Source of the DNA: CAYPNF01 sp964411985
GTDB taxonomy: Bacteria > Verrucomicrobiota > Verrucomicrobiia > Limisphaerales > J093
Length of the DNA stretch: 42,117 nucleotides
Direction of reading: 5' to 3'
Assembly: GCA_964411985.1 (NCBI GenBank)
Contig: CAYPNF010000066.1
Span: forward strand, 1 to 42,117
In this document: one piece after another, positions 33,911 through 42,055 of the stretch
Position numbering within the stretch: the stretch's first letter is position 1
How the letters are laid out: each line of letters begins with the position of its first letter
Notes under the pieces: generated by a model
What the model was told of the DNA's origin: nothing
The model's input: only the letters and a program-made list of their open reading frames with translations
Databases searched by the model: none
Program-made: the position numbers and the translations under genes

Positions 33911-34315
33911 TTAGGCGAAGCGCTTCCGCAGCGTCAAAATGTTCTTGCCCGCTTCTCGACGGTAGGTCATCTCGTCTATGGATTGACGCATCATGTGGAT
34001 GCCCAACCCTCCCACCGGTTTGTGCTCGAGTGGGACGGTGGTGTCCACCGCTGGATGTGCCAACGGATCGAAGGCTTTTCCATCATCCTCCACTAGAACC
34101 TCAAGCCAAGTTGGCTCGGAACGCAACCGGACACGGATCCAATGAGGGTCCTTGTCTGAGTAGGCATAGTGGATGATGTTCGTGACATGCTCCTCCAAAG
34201 CCAATTCCATCGACGCCACTGCTTTCTCGGAGATCCGGTGCTCCTGAGCGAAGGCGGATACCCTCTCGTGAAGTCGCGACAACTCCGCCGGTTGGTTGAG
34301 TAGGAGAACTTCCAC
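33911..34315 (-). CDS. RsbW/SpoIIAB-like anti-sigma serine kinase
   Basis: 134 residues of the HATPase_c_2 family. N-box ELALEEHVTNIIHYAY (Glu41/Glu42, Asn46), G1 box VEDDGKAFDP (Asp78) and G2 GGLGIHMMRQ (102-111) are intact, so ATP binding and Ser/Thr kinase activity are likely. Such proteins hold a sigma factor until a dephosphorylated STAS protein takes its place. The start is GTG 34315. The gene is 45 bp downstream of the STAS gene on the same strand and convergent with the PP2C gene, completing a partner-switch set. No sigma factor gene of the sigB/sigF type is adjacent. Other members of the family regulate non-sigma partners, so the target is open. Confidence 0.9.
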   Translation of the reverse strand: MEVLLLNQPAELSRLHERVSAFAQEHRISEKAVASMELALEEHVTNIIHYAYSDKDPHWIRVRLRSEPTWLEVLVEDDGKAFDPLAHPAVDTTVPLEHKPVGGLGIHMMRQSIDEMTYRREAGKNILTLRKRFA

Positions 34316-34360
34316 GCTGAGCGCGGTTAATGTGTCAAGTGATGCGCCCGACCGCCTTCG

Positions 34361-34666
34361 CTAAACCTTCTCCACGATCAGGTCCTTGAACCCGCTCATA
34401 TCCAGGATAGACTCCACCTCCGGGGAGGGGCGAGTGACCAACAGCGTCTTCTTGGCGGCCTTCATCTGCCGGTAGTATTGCATGAGGACGCGAATGCCCG
34501 CTGAGCAAAGGAACGTTGCCAGGGAGAGGTTTACGTAGATGCAACCGGCACCATCACGGATGGCCGCGAGGATCTCCACTTCCAAATCGTTGGCGAGGAG
34601 ACCATCCACCCGGCCTGACACGATGAGTTCGCAACTTTCGCCAAAGACTTTCTTTTGGATTGCCAT
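34361..34666 (-). CDS. STAS-domain anti-anti-sigma factor
   Basis: 101 residues, a single STAS domain like SpoIIAA/RsbV. Beta strand CELIVSGRVDG, then the phosphorylation loop ATFLCSAGIRVLM, with Ser55 at the site phosphorylated by RsbW-type kinases. The preceding residue, Asp in SpoIIAA and RsbV, is Cys54 here. ATG 34666 follows a candidate promoter at 34703-34730. It is co-transcribed with the RsbW-like gene. Predicted cycle: phosphorylated by the 33911-34315 product, dephosphorylated by the PP2C protein, and when free, binding the anti-sigma kinase. Confidence 0.92.
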   Translation of the reverse strand: MAIQKKVFGESCELIVSGRVDGLLANDLEVEILAAIRDGAGCIYVNLSLATFLCSAGIRVLMQYYRQMKAAKKTLLVTRPSPEVESILDMSGFKDLIVEKV

Positions 34667-34702
34667 AGAGGTATTGAGCTTGAACCGACTGATTTGTGGC
34701 TA

Positions 34703-34730
34703 AGCATAACTCATTAGCAACATTATTCAA
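34703..34730 (-). promoter_or_regulatory. Candidate promoter of the STAS-RsbW operon
   Basis: On the minus strand TTGAAT (34730-34725), 16-bp spacer, TATGCT (34708-34703), in a locally A/T-rich stretch 37 bp before ATG 34666. Confidence 0.5.
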
Positions 34731-34761
34731 ATTTCAAATGGACACCCCTTGCCGCGGCGAC

Positions 34762-35727
34762 CTACTGCGAGCGAGCGTTGAGCTTCGTCTGGGCCTGGGC
34801 GCGCAGTTCCTTCATATACTCGAGTGCGAGCTGGGTTTGATGGTGAACATAATCGATCCCGGCCGGTCTTCCATTCTCAATGCCTGGATGGCAGAATTCC
34901 CAGTTGATGTAGCCGTTGTAGCCTGACCGCACCAACGCCTCGACATAGGCCGGATACGCCACTCGCCGCGACCAGAAGCGATCATCAAAGTAACCTCCCC
35001 CCACCAGATCCACACCACCCCCGGGCGCGCGGCGAAACTCCGCATTGAAGTGGGAGTGAACTTGGAGCTTCCCGGCAGCCATGGCCATCTCCCGGGCATG
35101 CTCAGCCGACTCGGCTTCCGGCTCGATGTTGATGTCCATGCAGGCCTTCAGTGCCGGCGATCCGACGTCCCGGATCAACGACAGCACGTCTTGGTATCGG
35201 TTCACGACATCCGGGCCATGGTTTTGCAGCGCCAGCATAACTCCGTGGTCTTCGGCGACTTGGCTCAGTTCGCGAAGGCAATCGACCACGAACGTCCGAC
35301 GATCGCCTTTCCAGTAACCGTATTGATCGTATCCGTAGGTGTCGTTGTAGGTCGCCAAGCCGTCGTGGAGAGTAATTCCCCGCCACGCAGCAAAGATCTT
35401 GCACAGCGGCGCCCCAACCTCCTGCGCCAATTTGATGCACTCCCGGACATAACAGATCATCGCCTCCCGGTAAACGGGTACCGGGCTGGAGAGGTCGCAA
35501 TTCGGCGAGATCGCCGAGATGGGCAGGGCGAGTTCCCCGGCCAAACCACGGAGCCTTTTCCGGTCGTCTGTGGATAGGTCCATCGGTGCTGCGTGGGGCC
35601 GTTCCGCGTCCAGTTCCACTCCCTCCCATCCTTGCTTTTTGGCAAGGCTCATGAGGCTGAAAACGTCCAACGCCTCGCCGCGATACCACACGCCACGATA
35701 GGTAATGCTGTAAATGCCGATTTTCAT
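34762..35727 (-). CDS. Sugar phosphate isomerase/epimerase-like TIM-barrel protein
   Basis: 321 residues of the xylose-isomerase-like / AP endonuclease 2 superfamily. It begins MKIGIYSITYRG, and barrel-strand motifs with likely metal ligands follow in order: GVELDAE, LALQNHGPD, KACMDINIEPE, LQVHSHFN and YINWEFCHPG. Members act on sugars, inositols or hydroxypyruvate-type substrates, and the sequence does not tell which. No signal peptide is apparent. ATG 35727 is chosen because it opens the first barrel strand; a reading from 35745 adds six residues. It lies 57 bp downstream of the PQQ-propeller gene on the same strand, probably in one operon. Confidence 0.85.
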   Translation of the reverse strand: MKIGIYSITYRGVWYRGEALDVFSLMSLAKKQGWEGVELDAERPHAAPMDLSTDDRKRLRGLAGELALPISAISPNCDLSSPVPVYREAMICYVRECIKLAQEVGAPLCKIFAAWRGITLHDGLATYNDTYGYDQYGYWKGDRRTFVVDCLRELSQVAEDHGVMLALQNHGPDVVNRYQDVLSLIRDVGSPALKACMDINIEPEAESAEHAREMAMAAGKLQVHSHFNAEFRRAPGGGVDLVGGGYFDDRFWSRRVAYPAYVEALVRSGYNGYINWEFCHPGIENGRPAGIDYVHHQTQLALEYMKELRAQAQTKLNARSQ

Positions 35728-35784
35728 AGGTCGCTGTTCGTGCACATCTCTGTGAGGTTCTCCTTGAAGATGTCAGTTCCCGCT

Positions 35785-37020
35785 CTACTGGATACCCCAG
35801 AAAGTGAGGGAGTCCACGTCCTTCACGTAGATCCCTCCATCTGCGGGGATCGGGTATGCATAGGTATCGGTGCCAACCTTGTAACTCGCCAGTTTCTTGT
35901 ACTCTTTGTCGCTGGGTTCAAAGACGTTCAGTTCACCTTGGGGAGTGAGGGCAAGCAAAACAGGGCCAGCGTCGACGATCGAACCAAAGTCGCGGCCGCC
36001 GAGGGGAGCCGTCCAAAGGGTTTTACCGGTCTCGGCTTCGAGACAGAAGATGGCACCGCTTTGGGCAAGACCGAACAGCTGGCCCCCTTTGAGGACAGGG
36101 GTGTTGAACTGGACGGCGTTGTCGGGATTGGTCCATAGCTCTTTGGCTGCAAAGCCATCCGAGGTCTTCTCGACTTTCACCGCTTTGGTACCACGGCCTG
36201 AGCCAGCAAAGATGACGGTTGAGCCTTCGACAATTGGGGTTGCGGCGTTATAGGCGCGTCCTTGGGGCGCAAACGCGACCTCCCAAAGCAGTTTCCCATC
36301 GGCCAGTCCAAGTCCGACAAGGCGTTTGGCGGTGAGGGCCACCACCGTTTTAGTACCACTCACTGTCATGAGGACCGGGGAAGCGTAGGGAGTGCCATCA
36401 TCAGTCCATTTCCATTTTGGATTCCCTGCCGACAGCTCGTAGGCAACGATTCCACCCTTTTCTTCGCTGCCCAGCTGGGCGATGCAAAGGCCCTCCGCGA
36501 CCATGGGGGAAGAGGCCGTGAAGAACTTGGGCCATGTACCCTGAAAATCATCCTTGCGCCAGAGCACTTTCCCGCTGGCTGCGTCCAGGCAGGACAGGGT
36601 TCCACGGACCCCATAGGTAAGTACTTTGCCGTTGTCCACCGTGGGCGAACTCCGTGGTCCCGGGTGTTTGCCCATGGGTTCGTTGGAAGGCAGAGCGTCA
36701 TACTTGTCCTTCCAGAGTTCTTTCCCGGTGGCCGCGTCCAGGCAGAGGGTTAGCTCGCCGGAATCGTCGCGAGCGAATACGAAGAGTCTCCCTTGGACAA
36801 GAGCGGGCGTTGAGTCTCCCTTGCCAACCGTGACTTTCCACTTCTGTGCCAACTCCTTAGGCCAGGTTTGCGGCGCTTTGAAGTCGGCTGCCTTGCCGTC
36901 ACGGTTCGGCCCGCGCCACTGCGGCCAGTCTCCGCCGTGGAGTCCTACTGTCGTGGCGAGGAGGCCAATAGCGGTTATCGAGGGAAGGATCCAACGAATG
37001 ACTCGGGAAGCTTGATTCAT
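35785..37020 (-). CDS. Secreted PQQ-type beta-propeller protein
   Basis: 411 residues with a signal peptide or N-terminal anchor (RVIRWILPSITAIGLLATTVG) followed at residue 31 by DWPQWRGPNRDG, the opening typical of planctomycete/verrucomicrobial PQQ_2 propellers. Blade repeats of the kind LDAATGKELW, LDAASGKVLW and LEAETGKTLW mark PQQ-like repeats, as also found in BamB. Residues needed for PQQ binding in dehydrogenases are not evident, so it is probably a scaffold or binding protein, not an oxidoreductase. The start at 37020 is placed before the signal sequence. It is upstream of the sugar-isomerase-like gene, which suggests a joint role in carbohydrate use; that is inference. Confidence 0.85.
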   Translation of the reverse strand: MNQASRVIRWILPSITAIGLLATTVGLHGGDWPQWRGPNRDGKAADFKAPQTWPKELAQKWKVTVGKGDSTPALVQGRLFVFARDDSGELTLCLDAATGKELWKDKYDALPSNEPMGKHPGPRSSPTVDNGKVLTYGVRGTLSCLDAASGKVLWRKDDFQGTWPKFFTASSPMVAEGLCIAQLGSEEKGGIVAYELSAGNPKWKWTDDGTPYASPVLMTVSGTKTVVALTAKRLVGLGLADGKLLWEVAFAPQGRAYNAATPIVEGSTVIFAGSGRGTKAVKVEKTSDGFAAKELWTNPDNAVQFNTPVLKGGQLFGLAQSGAIFCLEAETGKTLWTAPLGGRDFGSIVDAGPVLLALTPQGELNVFEPSDKEYKKLASYKVGTDTYAYPIPADGGIYVKDVDSLTFWGIQ

Positions 37021-37193
37021 AGAAGTCGGGTGACGAGGTTTTGCCAATGGGCCAGATGAGCTCTAACTACAGGACGCTTCCAGGGCTGCACTGGTTACAG
37101 TGGAATGGAACCTGGAAGCACCGGTTAAGCTGATAAAGGAAGGGCCCCAAAGACCTCACATCGTAGGGTTGGCACACCGAGCCACTTTGGAGC

Positions 37194-37727
37194 TCACTTC
37201 ACGACGTCATACAACACCTCGGTCCGGAGGTTTCCCTGGGCAATGTCGCTCATTGTCTCTTTCCAGCTTATGTCCCACGGGCTGCCTTCTGGAAAGATGA
37301 TTTGATTGCTCTTGGGTTGCGGTATGCCCCCCTGGATTCGAAGGCATTTGTAGTAGTAGGGGCTGTGGGTGTCAGGATCGTTGCAGACGAGGTCCTGGGT
37401 CCCATTGTGTGCCGGACTGTCGCAATAGTAGAATCGCAGTGACTTGGGTTGCTGACCCGTGCCGGACACCATCAAGGCAGGCGAGTAGTCCGGGTTCGGA
37501 ATGAACGGGCCTAGGGGCTCGCCGAAGGAGGCGTCGACGAATGTCACCCTGATGGTTGCCGCTGGACCTTCGCCTACGATCCCTCCGTCGAGAACTACCG
37601 TCGGCGTCGGCTTGGGTCCCGGCGGCCAAGACGGTTTTCCTGCCTGGCTGGAGACCCCGAGGATTCCGAGGAACGCAAGCGCCGACAGGGTGAATAGAAC
37701 CGAACGCATTCGGATGTTGGTTTTCAT
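37194..37727 (-). CDS. Small secreted protein, function unknown
   Basis: 177 residues, not recognised. A signal peptide (MKTNIRMRSVLFTLSALAFLGILGVSSQAG) leads to a Pro-rich stretch (PSWPPGPKPTPT). The mature domain holds four Cys (FYYCDS, LVCND, YKCLR among the sites) and many Tyr and Pro, which suggests a compact extracellular domain. The ATG at 37727 is 35 bp downstream of the Ser/Thr kinase gene, after an A-rich leader (AAGAAAAAAAAAGAAAG on the minus strand) that may help ribosome binding. It is probably the last gene of the sigma factor-kinase operon. Confidence 0.7.
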   Translation of the reverse strand: MKTNIRMRSVLFTLSALAFLGILGVSSQAGKPSWPPGPKPTPTVVLDGGIVGEGPAATIRVTFVDASFGEPLGPFIPNPDYSPALMVSGTGQQPKSLRFYYCDSPAHNGTQDLVCNDPDTHSPYYYKCLRIQGGIPQPKSNQIIFPEGSPWDISWKETMSDIAQGNLRTEVLYDVVK

Positions 37728-37761
37728 GGTGTCTTTCTTTTTTTTCTGGTTTTTTTCGGAC

Positions 37762-40700
37762 TTATTGGTCGCGGGTGGACATCGTCCTCCATAGGTGTAC
37801 GCCTTCATAGCCCATCGAGATTAGGACCTTGCCATCGGCTGTAAAACCGAGGCGTTCGTGCCATTCTTTATGCCCGCGGAGGGTGGCTACTTCCTGGTAG
37901 TTTGAAAGCTCCCACAGTTTTATGTCACTTTCGCCGCTGCAGGCGGCCAGGCGTGAGCCGTCCGGCGAAAACGCCACCAGGCGAAAACCCAGCAAAGCGC
38001 CGCTGAGTTCGGCCAGTTTGGCTCGCCGTTCTAGATCCCAAACCTGGACCCGGCCTGAGCTCGTCGTTGCCAGGGTCCTTCCATCGGGCGAAAGAGCAGC
38101 CTCATAGACCGGGTCCGAGAGCTCCGTGAGACTGGCCAGGAGCTTGCCCGTGCTCGGCTCCCAAAAGTTCACCGCGCCGCTCTTGTGGGAAGTCATGAGT
38201 CGGTTTGAATCGGGTGAGAAAGACCAACAGGTGATCCGGTCCCCGTTCTTTTGTATATCCACCGGGTCGGTGTCGCCCTGGGTTTTCCAGCAGCGGATCG
38301 TCACTGAGTCTTCAAAAACCGCCAGGTATTGGTTGTCGGGCGAGAATGCCGCCACGGCGTCCCCGATGCGCGCGGCGCCCCAGCCTGAACTCCACACGAT
38401 GCCTTTCAAACGCGTGACGGTTTTCTCTTTCTTAGTGTCCCAAACACTCATCTCATATTTGCGGGCGGGTCGCGAGAGCACTACAGCGGCAAGTTTGCGG
38501 TCCGCCGACATGGTGATCACCGAAGCATGATCCTCCAAACGCGTTGGCCCAGTGGCTTGGCCCGTTAACGGGTCCCAGAAGAGGAAGCTCGCATCGGCCT
38601 CGCGCCGGCACGGCACAGCTCGCAAAGAAAAGTAGTGCATGTTCGGGGGACCCTCGGCTCCGGGGGGATAAGTGCGATACTCTGCCTCGGCATTTGAAGG
38701 CTGTGTGCTCCACAGCCGAATCGTGTTATCACTGCTGCCGCTCGCCAGTAGATCGCCGCTCGGTGAAACTGCCAGCGTCCAAACGGCTGCGTCGTGGCCA
38801 GTCAGAGACGCAACCTCTCTCCACGTGTCCGTCGCCCAGATCTTGATCTTTTGATCGTCACTGCCGGTCATCATCGACTTGCCATCGGAGGAGAAGCAGA
38901 CCGCGTTGATCCCGGCGGCGTGATTCGTCAACGTGAGATAGTTCGTGGCTATCAAAGGCAGAATCGTCTTTGCCGCATCGACCTGCTGCCGGCAGGTTTC
39001 TACATCCCAAACAATCAGTACGTTCTTATTGGTTTGCTGAATGCCCGCAACCACGTATCGACCCGAGGGGTTGAACTTGAGGGCGGTACACATGTTGACG
39101 CCAGCCGCCAGTTCAATGCGATTGGTTCCAGCCTGGATGTCCCAGACTTTGATCCGTTGCGCCTCGCGGTCTTGGTAGACGAACAACTTGCTGTCGGGCG
39201 AGAAATCCAGCCCCAGGTGCGGGCCAGTATGCCAGACGTCGATCTTGGAGGTTTGCTTGCCGCTTTGCAGGTCCCAGAAGTTGACCGACCAGGTGCCGCT
39301 TGCCGCCAGCGTTTTGCCATCCGGCGAGAAGATCACGTTGACGAGATCATTCTCATTGGTGAGTACTCGTTCGACTTTCCAGTTGTCGGTATTCCATAGC
39401 CGGACCGTTCCCGGGGTGCCCTCTTGGGCTGTGGCCAGGTGTTTGCCGTCGGGAGAATAGGCCAGGCCGGTGACCGCAGCTTCATGTGCCAGCGTCCGCA
39501 CCTCCTTGCGGTTCTCGATATCCCAGAGCTTCAGTTTGCGGTCCATGCCTGTCGAAGCCAGGAGTTTTCCATCCGGTGAGAAGGCGACACGGGTGACGCC
39601 CTTGTCGTGCTGGCCGAGTGTTGCCAGTTCGTCGCTCTGGCACTGCCGCCAGAGATAGCGCCACTCCCAGCCACGCCGGTCGGTTTCGCCGGCTTTGGGT
39701 ATGTGCCGCTTCAGCAGTTCCCTGGTCCGACCCACATTGCTATCGCGAAGGGCGTAGGAAGCGAGGTTCATATCGGCGGCATAAAGATAGGCCTCGGCCT
39801 TACGGCGTTCGGCGGTGGCTGCATCCCTCTGCCCGTTGGCTTGTCCTTCGGCCACCACGGCCTTGTCTCGTTCCTTGCTCGCCTCCTGGAGTCCCGCCAT
39901 CGCGAACTGAAGTCCAAGAATCAAGCTGGCCGCCACCGTCGTGGCGGTAGCCACGGCCACGCGGTGACGGCTGACGAACTTGCGAAGCCGGTAAGACCAC
40001 TCGGGTGGCCCCGCCTGAACGGGCTCGTTCTGCAGATGGCGTTGAATGTCCTCAGCCAGAGCGCTGGCGGAGTCGTAACGACGGTTCGGATCTTTTTCCA
40101 TGGCTTTCATAACAATCCAATCCAGTTCCCCGCGCAGTTGTCGCTTGAGCTTATCGGAGTCTCCTCCGCGCCTGGTTGTCGCTTGGCCTGCCTCGGCCCG
40201 CGGGGCTCCCGCACCGGTGCTCGGCCTAGGGGGTTCCTCTTCGCGCAGGATGCGGTCCGCCTCAGAGGCGCCGGCGGCACGCAGTCGTTTAGGATCGAAG
40301 GGAGGATTTTCGGTCAGCAGTTCGTAGAGCACGCAACCCAAGGAGTAGACGTCTGTCCGCGTGTCCACGTCATGGCCATCCCACGCGGCCTGCTCCGGGC
40401 TCATGTAGGCCGGGGTGCCGAGAAACTGACCCACTCGGGTAAAGAGGGTCTGGTGCGCGAGCGAACCGTGCAGCGCTTTGGCGATCCCAAAATCGATCAC
40501 CTTGACCACGGGACGTTCATCGCCCGAGATGGCCAGGATGTTGGCTGGCTTGAGGTCACGGTGAACGAGGCCCTTTTGGTGGGCGTGCTGCACCGCTCGG
40601 CAAACGGGAATGAACAACTCGAGACGCTCCCGCACGGTCATCTGCTGGTCACTGCAAAAGCGGGTGATCGGGACGCCTTCCACCAGTTCCATGACAAAGT

Positions 40701-41199
40701 AAGGCCGCCCGTAGACTGTCGCCCCGGCGTCGAAGAAACTGGCCAGGTTGGGATGGTTCATCAACGCCAGCGCCCGGCGCTCCAACTCGAAGCGCGCGAG
40801 AACTTCCCGGGTGTCCATGCCAGGCTTGAGAATCTTGAGAGCAACCTGCCGCCGAACAGGTTCTGTTTGCTCGGCAAGGAAGACCCGTGCAAACCCACCT
40901 TCCCCAATCACCCGTGTCAGCGTAAAAGGACCGATACAATCTCCGGGTCCTTCCAGTGGGGCTGCAGGACCCTGGGCCTCAGCAGGTTTCAACGAGCCAT
41001 CCAACTGGTCGCGTGCGACAATCGCTTCATCGAAGAAGCCCGCCGCCTCGCGATCAAACCCGAGGAGATCCTCAACGCGCCGAAGCTGGCCGGGATTCCC
41101 TGCACAAGCCTCGGCTAGGAATTGGGCTCTCGCTTCTGGGGAACTCAGCTCGCGCGCTTGGGCAAAGACCTCTTCGTCGGCTCTAGGCGTTGGGTTCAT
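37762..41199 (-). CDS. Membrane Ser/Thr protein kinase with C-terminal WD40 propellers
   Basis: 1145 residues. N-terminal helical segment (1-85), then a Hanks-type kinase at about 89-395: glycine loop GEGGFARVF, Lys122 in VALKILKPG, HRDLKPAN (Asp215), DFG at 236-238, GTPAYMSPEQ activation/P+1 region. One membrane helix at about 413-436, a coiled segment rich in Ala/Glu/Arg, then WD40 repeats to the end. I count 14 blade-closing W motifs (for example KLWDIE, RLWNTD, VVWDL-like), enough for two seven-bladed propellers. By topology the kinase is cytoplasmic and the propellers probably periplasmic, acting as sensor or scaffold. It follows an ECF43-type sigma gene on the same strand, a pairing known to mean that the kinase phosphorylates the sigma factor. 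Confidence 0.93.
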   Translation of the reverse strand: MNPTPRADEEVFAQARELSSPEARAQFLAEACAGNPGQLRRVEDLLGFDREAAGFFDEAIVARDQLDGSLKPAEAQGPAAPLEGPGDCIGPFTLTRVIGEGGFARVFLAEQTEPVRRQVALKILKPGMDTREVLARFELERRALALMNHPNLASFFDAGATVYGRPYFVMELVEGVPITRFCSDQQMTVRERLELFIPVCRAVQHAHQKGLVHRDLKPANILAISGDERPVVKVIDFGIAKALHGSLAHQTLFTRVGQFLGTPAYMSPEQAAWDGHDVDTRTDVYSLGCVLYELLTENPPFDPKRLRAAGASEADRILREEEPPRPSTGAGAPRAEAGQATTRRGGDSDKLKRQLRGELDWIVMKAMEKDPNRRYDSASALAEDIQRHLQNEPVQAGPPEWSYRLRKFVSRHRVAVATATTVAASLILGLQFAMAGLQEASKERDKAVVAEGQANGQRDAATAERRKAEAYLYAADMNLASYALRDSNVGRTRELLKRHIPKAGETDRRGWEWRYLWRQCQSDELATLGQHDKGVTRVAFSPDGKLLASTGMDRKLKLWDIENRKEVRTLAHEAAVTGLAYSPDGKHLATAQEGTPGTVRLWNTDNWKVERVLTNENDLVNVIFSPDGKTLAASGTWSVNFWDLQSGKQTSKIDVWHTGPHLGLDFSPDSKLFVYQDREAQRIKVWDIQAGTNRIELAAGVNMCTALKFNPSGRYVVAGIQQTNKNVLIVWDVETCRQQVDAAKTILPLIATNYLTLTNHAAGINAVCFSSDGKSMMTGSDDQKIKIWATDTWREVASLTGHDAAVWTLAVSPSGDLLASGSSDNTIRLWSTQPSNAEAEYRTYPPGAEGPPNMHYFSLRAVPCRREADASFLFWDPLTGQATGPTRLEDHASVITMSADRKLAAVVLSRPARKYEMSVWDTKKEKTVTRLKGIVWSSGWGAARIGDAVAAFSPDNQYLAVFEDSVTIRCWKTQGDTDPVDIQKNGDRITCWSFSPDSNRLMTSHKSGAVNFWEPSTGKLLASLTELSDPVYEAALSPDGRTLATTSSGRVQVWDLERRAKLAELSGALLGFRLVAFSPDGSRLAACSGESDIKLWELSNYQEVATLRGHKEWHERLGFTADGKVLISMGYEGVHLWRTMSTRDQ

Positions 41200-41249
41200 T
41201 AGACACTGATACTGCTTTTCAATGAATAATGCGACATCCAGCCGCCAAA

Positions 41250-41288
41250 ACGGACACTACCCCGGGGACTATTGGGAAAAATGTCCGT
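41250..41288. promoter_or_regulatory. Nested palindromes between sigma factor and kinase genes
   Basis: ACGGACA (41250-41256) and TGTCCGT (41282-41288) form a perfect 7-bp inverted repeat flanking the 8-bp palindrome CCCCGGGG (41260-41267). They lie in the 142-bp gap upstream of the kinase gene. It is a candidate operator or attenuator; on the minus strand the arm reading TGTCCGTTTTGG could equally be part of an ECF promoter. Function is not established. Confidence 0.4.
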
Positions 41289-41341
41289 GGGATGGAAAAT
41301 CAACCGCCCCTGTGAACGACATTCAACGTACGCAAAAGATG

Positions 41342-41923
41342 CTAAGATGAGCCCTGGGCCTTTGGTTCCAGCGCGCGACGGATTTCCCGGTAGAGCCAGA
41401 CCCGGGCATATTCCCAGTAGCGACGCACCGTCTTCTCCGATAACCCCAAAATGTCAGCAGTCTCTTGATGGCTGAATCCAACAAAAAAATGAAGTTTCAC
41501 CACTTCGGCTTTCACTGGGTCCTCACCGGCCAACTCGTCCAGAGCTTGATGGACGAGTAGAATGTGATCCGCCGAGTCAACCCTTAGGCCCTCTGCCTCT
41601 TTCAGATCAACTCTCTGCCATTGCCCGCCGCGTTTGGCGCGGTGTTTACGGCGCGCGTTTTCCACCAGGATCCTGCGCATCGCTTCCGCCGCCGCCGCAA
41701 AGAAATGGCCTCGGTTCTCCCACGGTTGCTGCTGGGAGCGAATCAAGCGCATATAGGCCTCATGCACAAGAGCGGTGGCTTGCAGTGTCTGTCCGGGAGA
41801 TTCGTTGGCCATCCTCTGGGCGGCGAGTTGGCGCAACTCTGCGTAAACTCGTGGCAGCAACTCCTCGGAGGACTGGCCGGAGCTCATGGGCAAATTGGGA
41901 ATGCCTGCTGTCACTTTCTTCAC
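41342..41923 (-). CDS. ECF43-like RNA polymerase sigma factor (TIGR02999 type)
   Basis: 193 residues from GTG 41923. Region 2 has ELLPRVYAELRQLAA, TLQATALVHEAYMRL and HFFAAAAEAMRRILVENARR. Region 4 has VKLHFFVGFSHQETADILGLSEKTVRRYWEYAR. The usual acidic DAED patch of region 2.2 reads QATA here, with Thr50 (codon 41776-41774) in place of an acid. In the ECF43 member EcfP of Vibrio a threonine in this region is phosphorylated by the partner kinase to make the factor active. GTG 41923 gives the family's normal N-terminal length; the frame could extend to a TTG at 41959, but those bases read TTGACA and look like a -35 box. ATG 41887 would be short. The kinase gene lies downstream. Confidence 0.85.
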   Translation of the reverse strand: MKKVTAGIPNLPMSSGQSSEELLPRVYAELRQLAAQRMANESPGQTLQATALVHEAYMRLIRSQQQPWENRGHFFAAAAEAMRRILVENARRKHRAKRGGQWQRVDLKEAEGLRVDSADHILLVHQALDELAGEDPVKAEVVKLHFFVGFSHQETADILGLSEKTVRRYWEYARVWLYREIRRALEPKAQGSS

Positions 41924-41930
41924 AAACCAT

Positions 41931-41959
41931 TCTTTAGGATTCCTTGCAAGTCCTGTCAA
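41931..41959 (-). promoter_or_regulatory. Candidate promoter of the ECF sigma gene
   Basis: On the minus strand TTGACA (41959-41954), 17-bp spacer, TAAAGA (41936-41931). The -35 is perfect and the -10 is weak. Predicted transcription start near 41924, next to GTG 41923. Confidence 0.4.
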
Positions 41960-42055
41960 GTGTCACACGGGTTTGAGAACCTCTAACGGTCTTTTGGGGT
42001 CACATCTCGATAGTCTACAGTGGACGAGGTTCGGCTATTGGGATAGTCTTCGGGC

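Noticed and set aside
33911..34666. Whether the ECF43 sigma factor at 41342-41923 is the target of the RsbW-like protein
   Set aside because: The two loci are 7 kb apart and ECF43 factors are controlled by their linked Ser/Thr kinase. Nothing in the sequence connects the two systems.
39607..41118. Plus-strand open frame of about 500 codons opposite the Ser/Thr kinase
   Set aside because: It is an antisense shadow of a GC-rich gene. The minus-strand frame shows the full set of kinase motifs and no recognisable domain appears on the plus strand.
41924..41959. TTG start for the ECF sigma factor
   Set aside because: The bases read TTGACA and are better explained as a -35 element. Family length is matched by GTG 41923.
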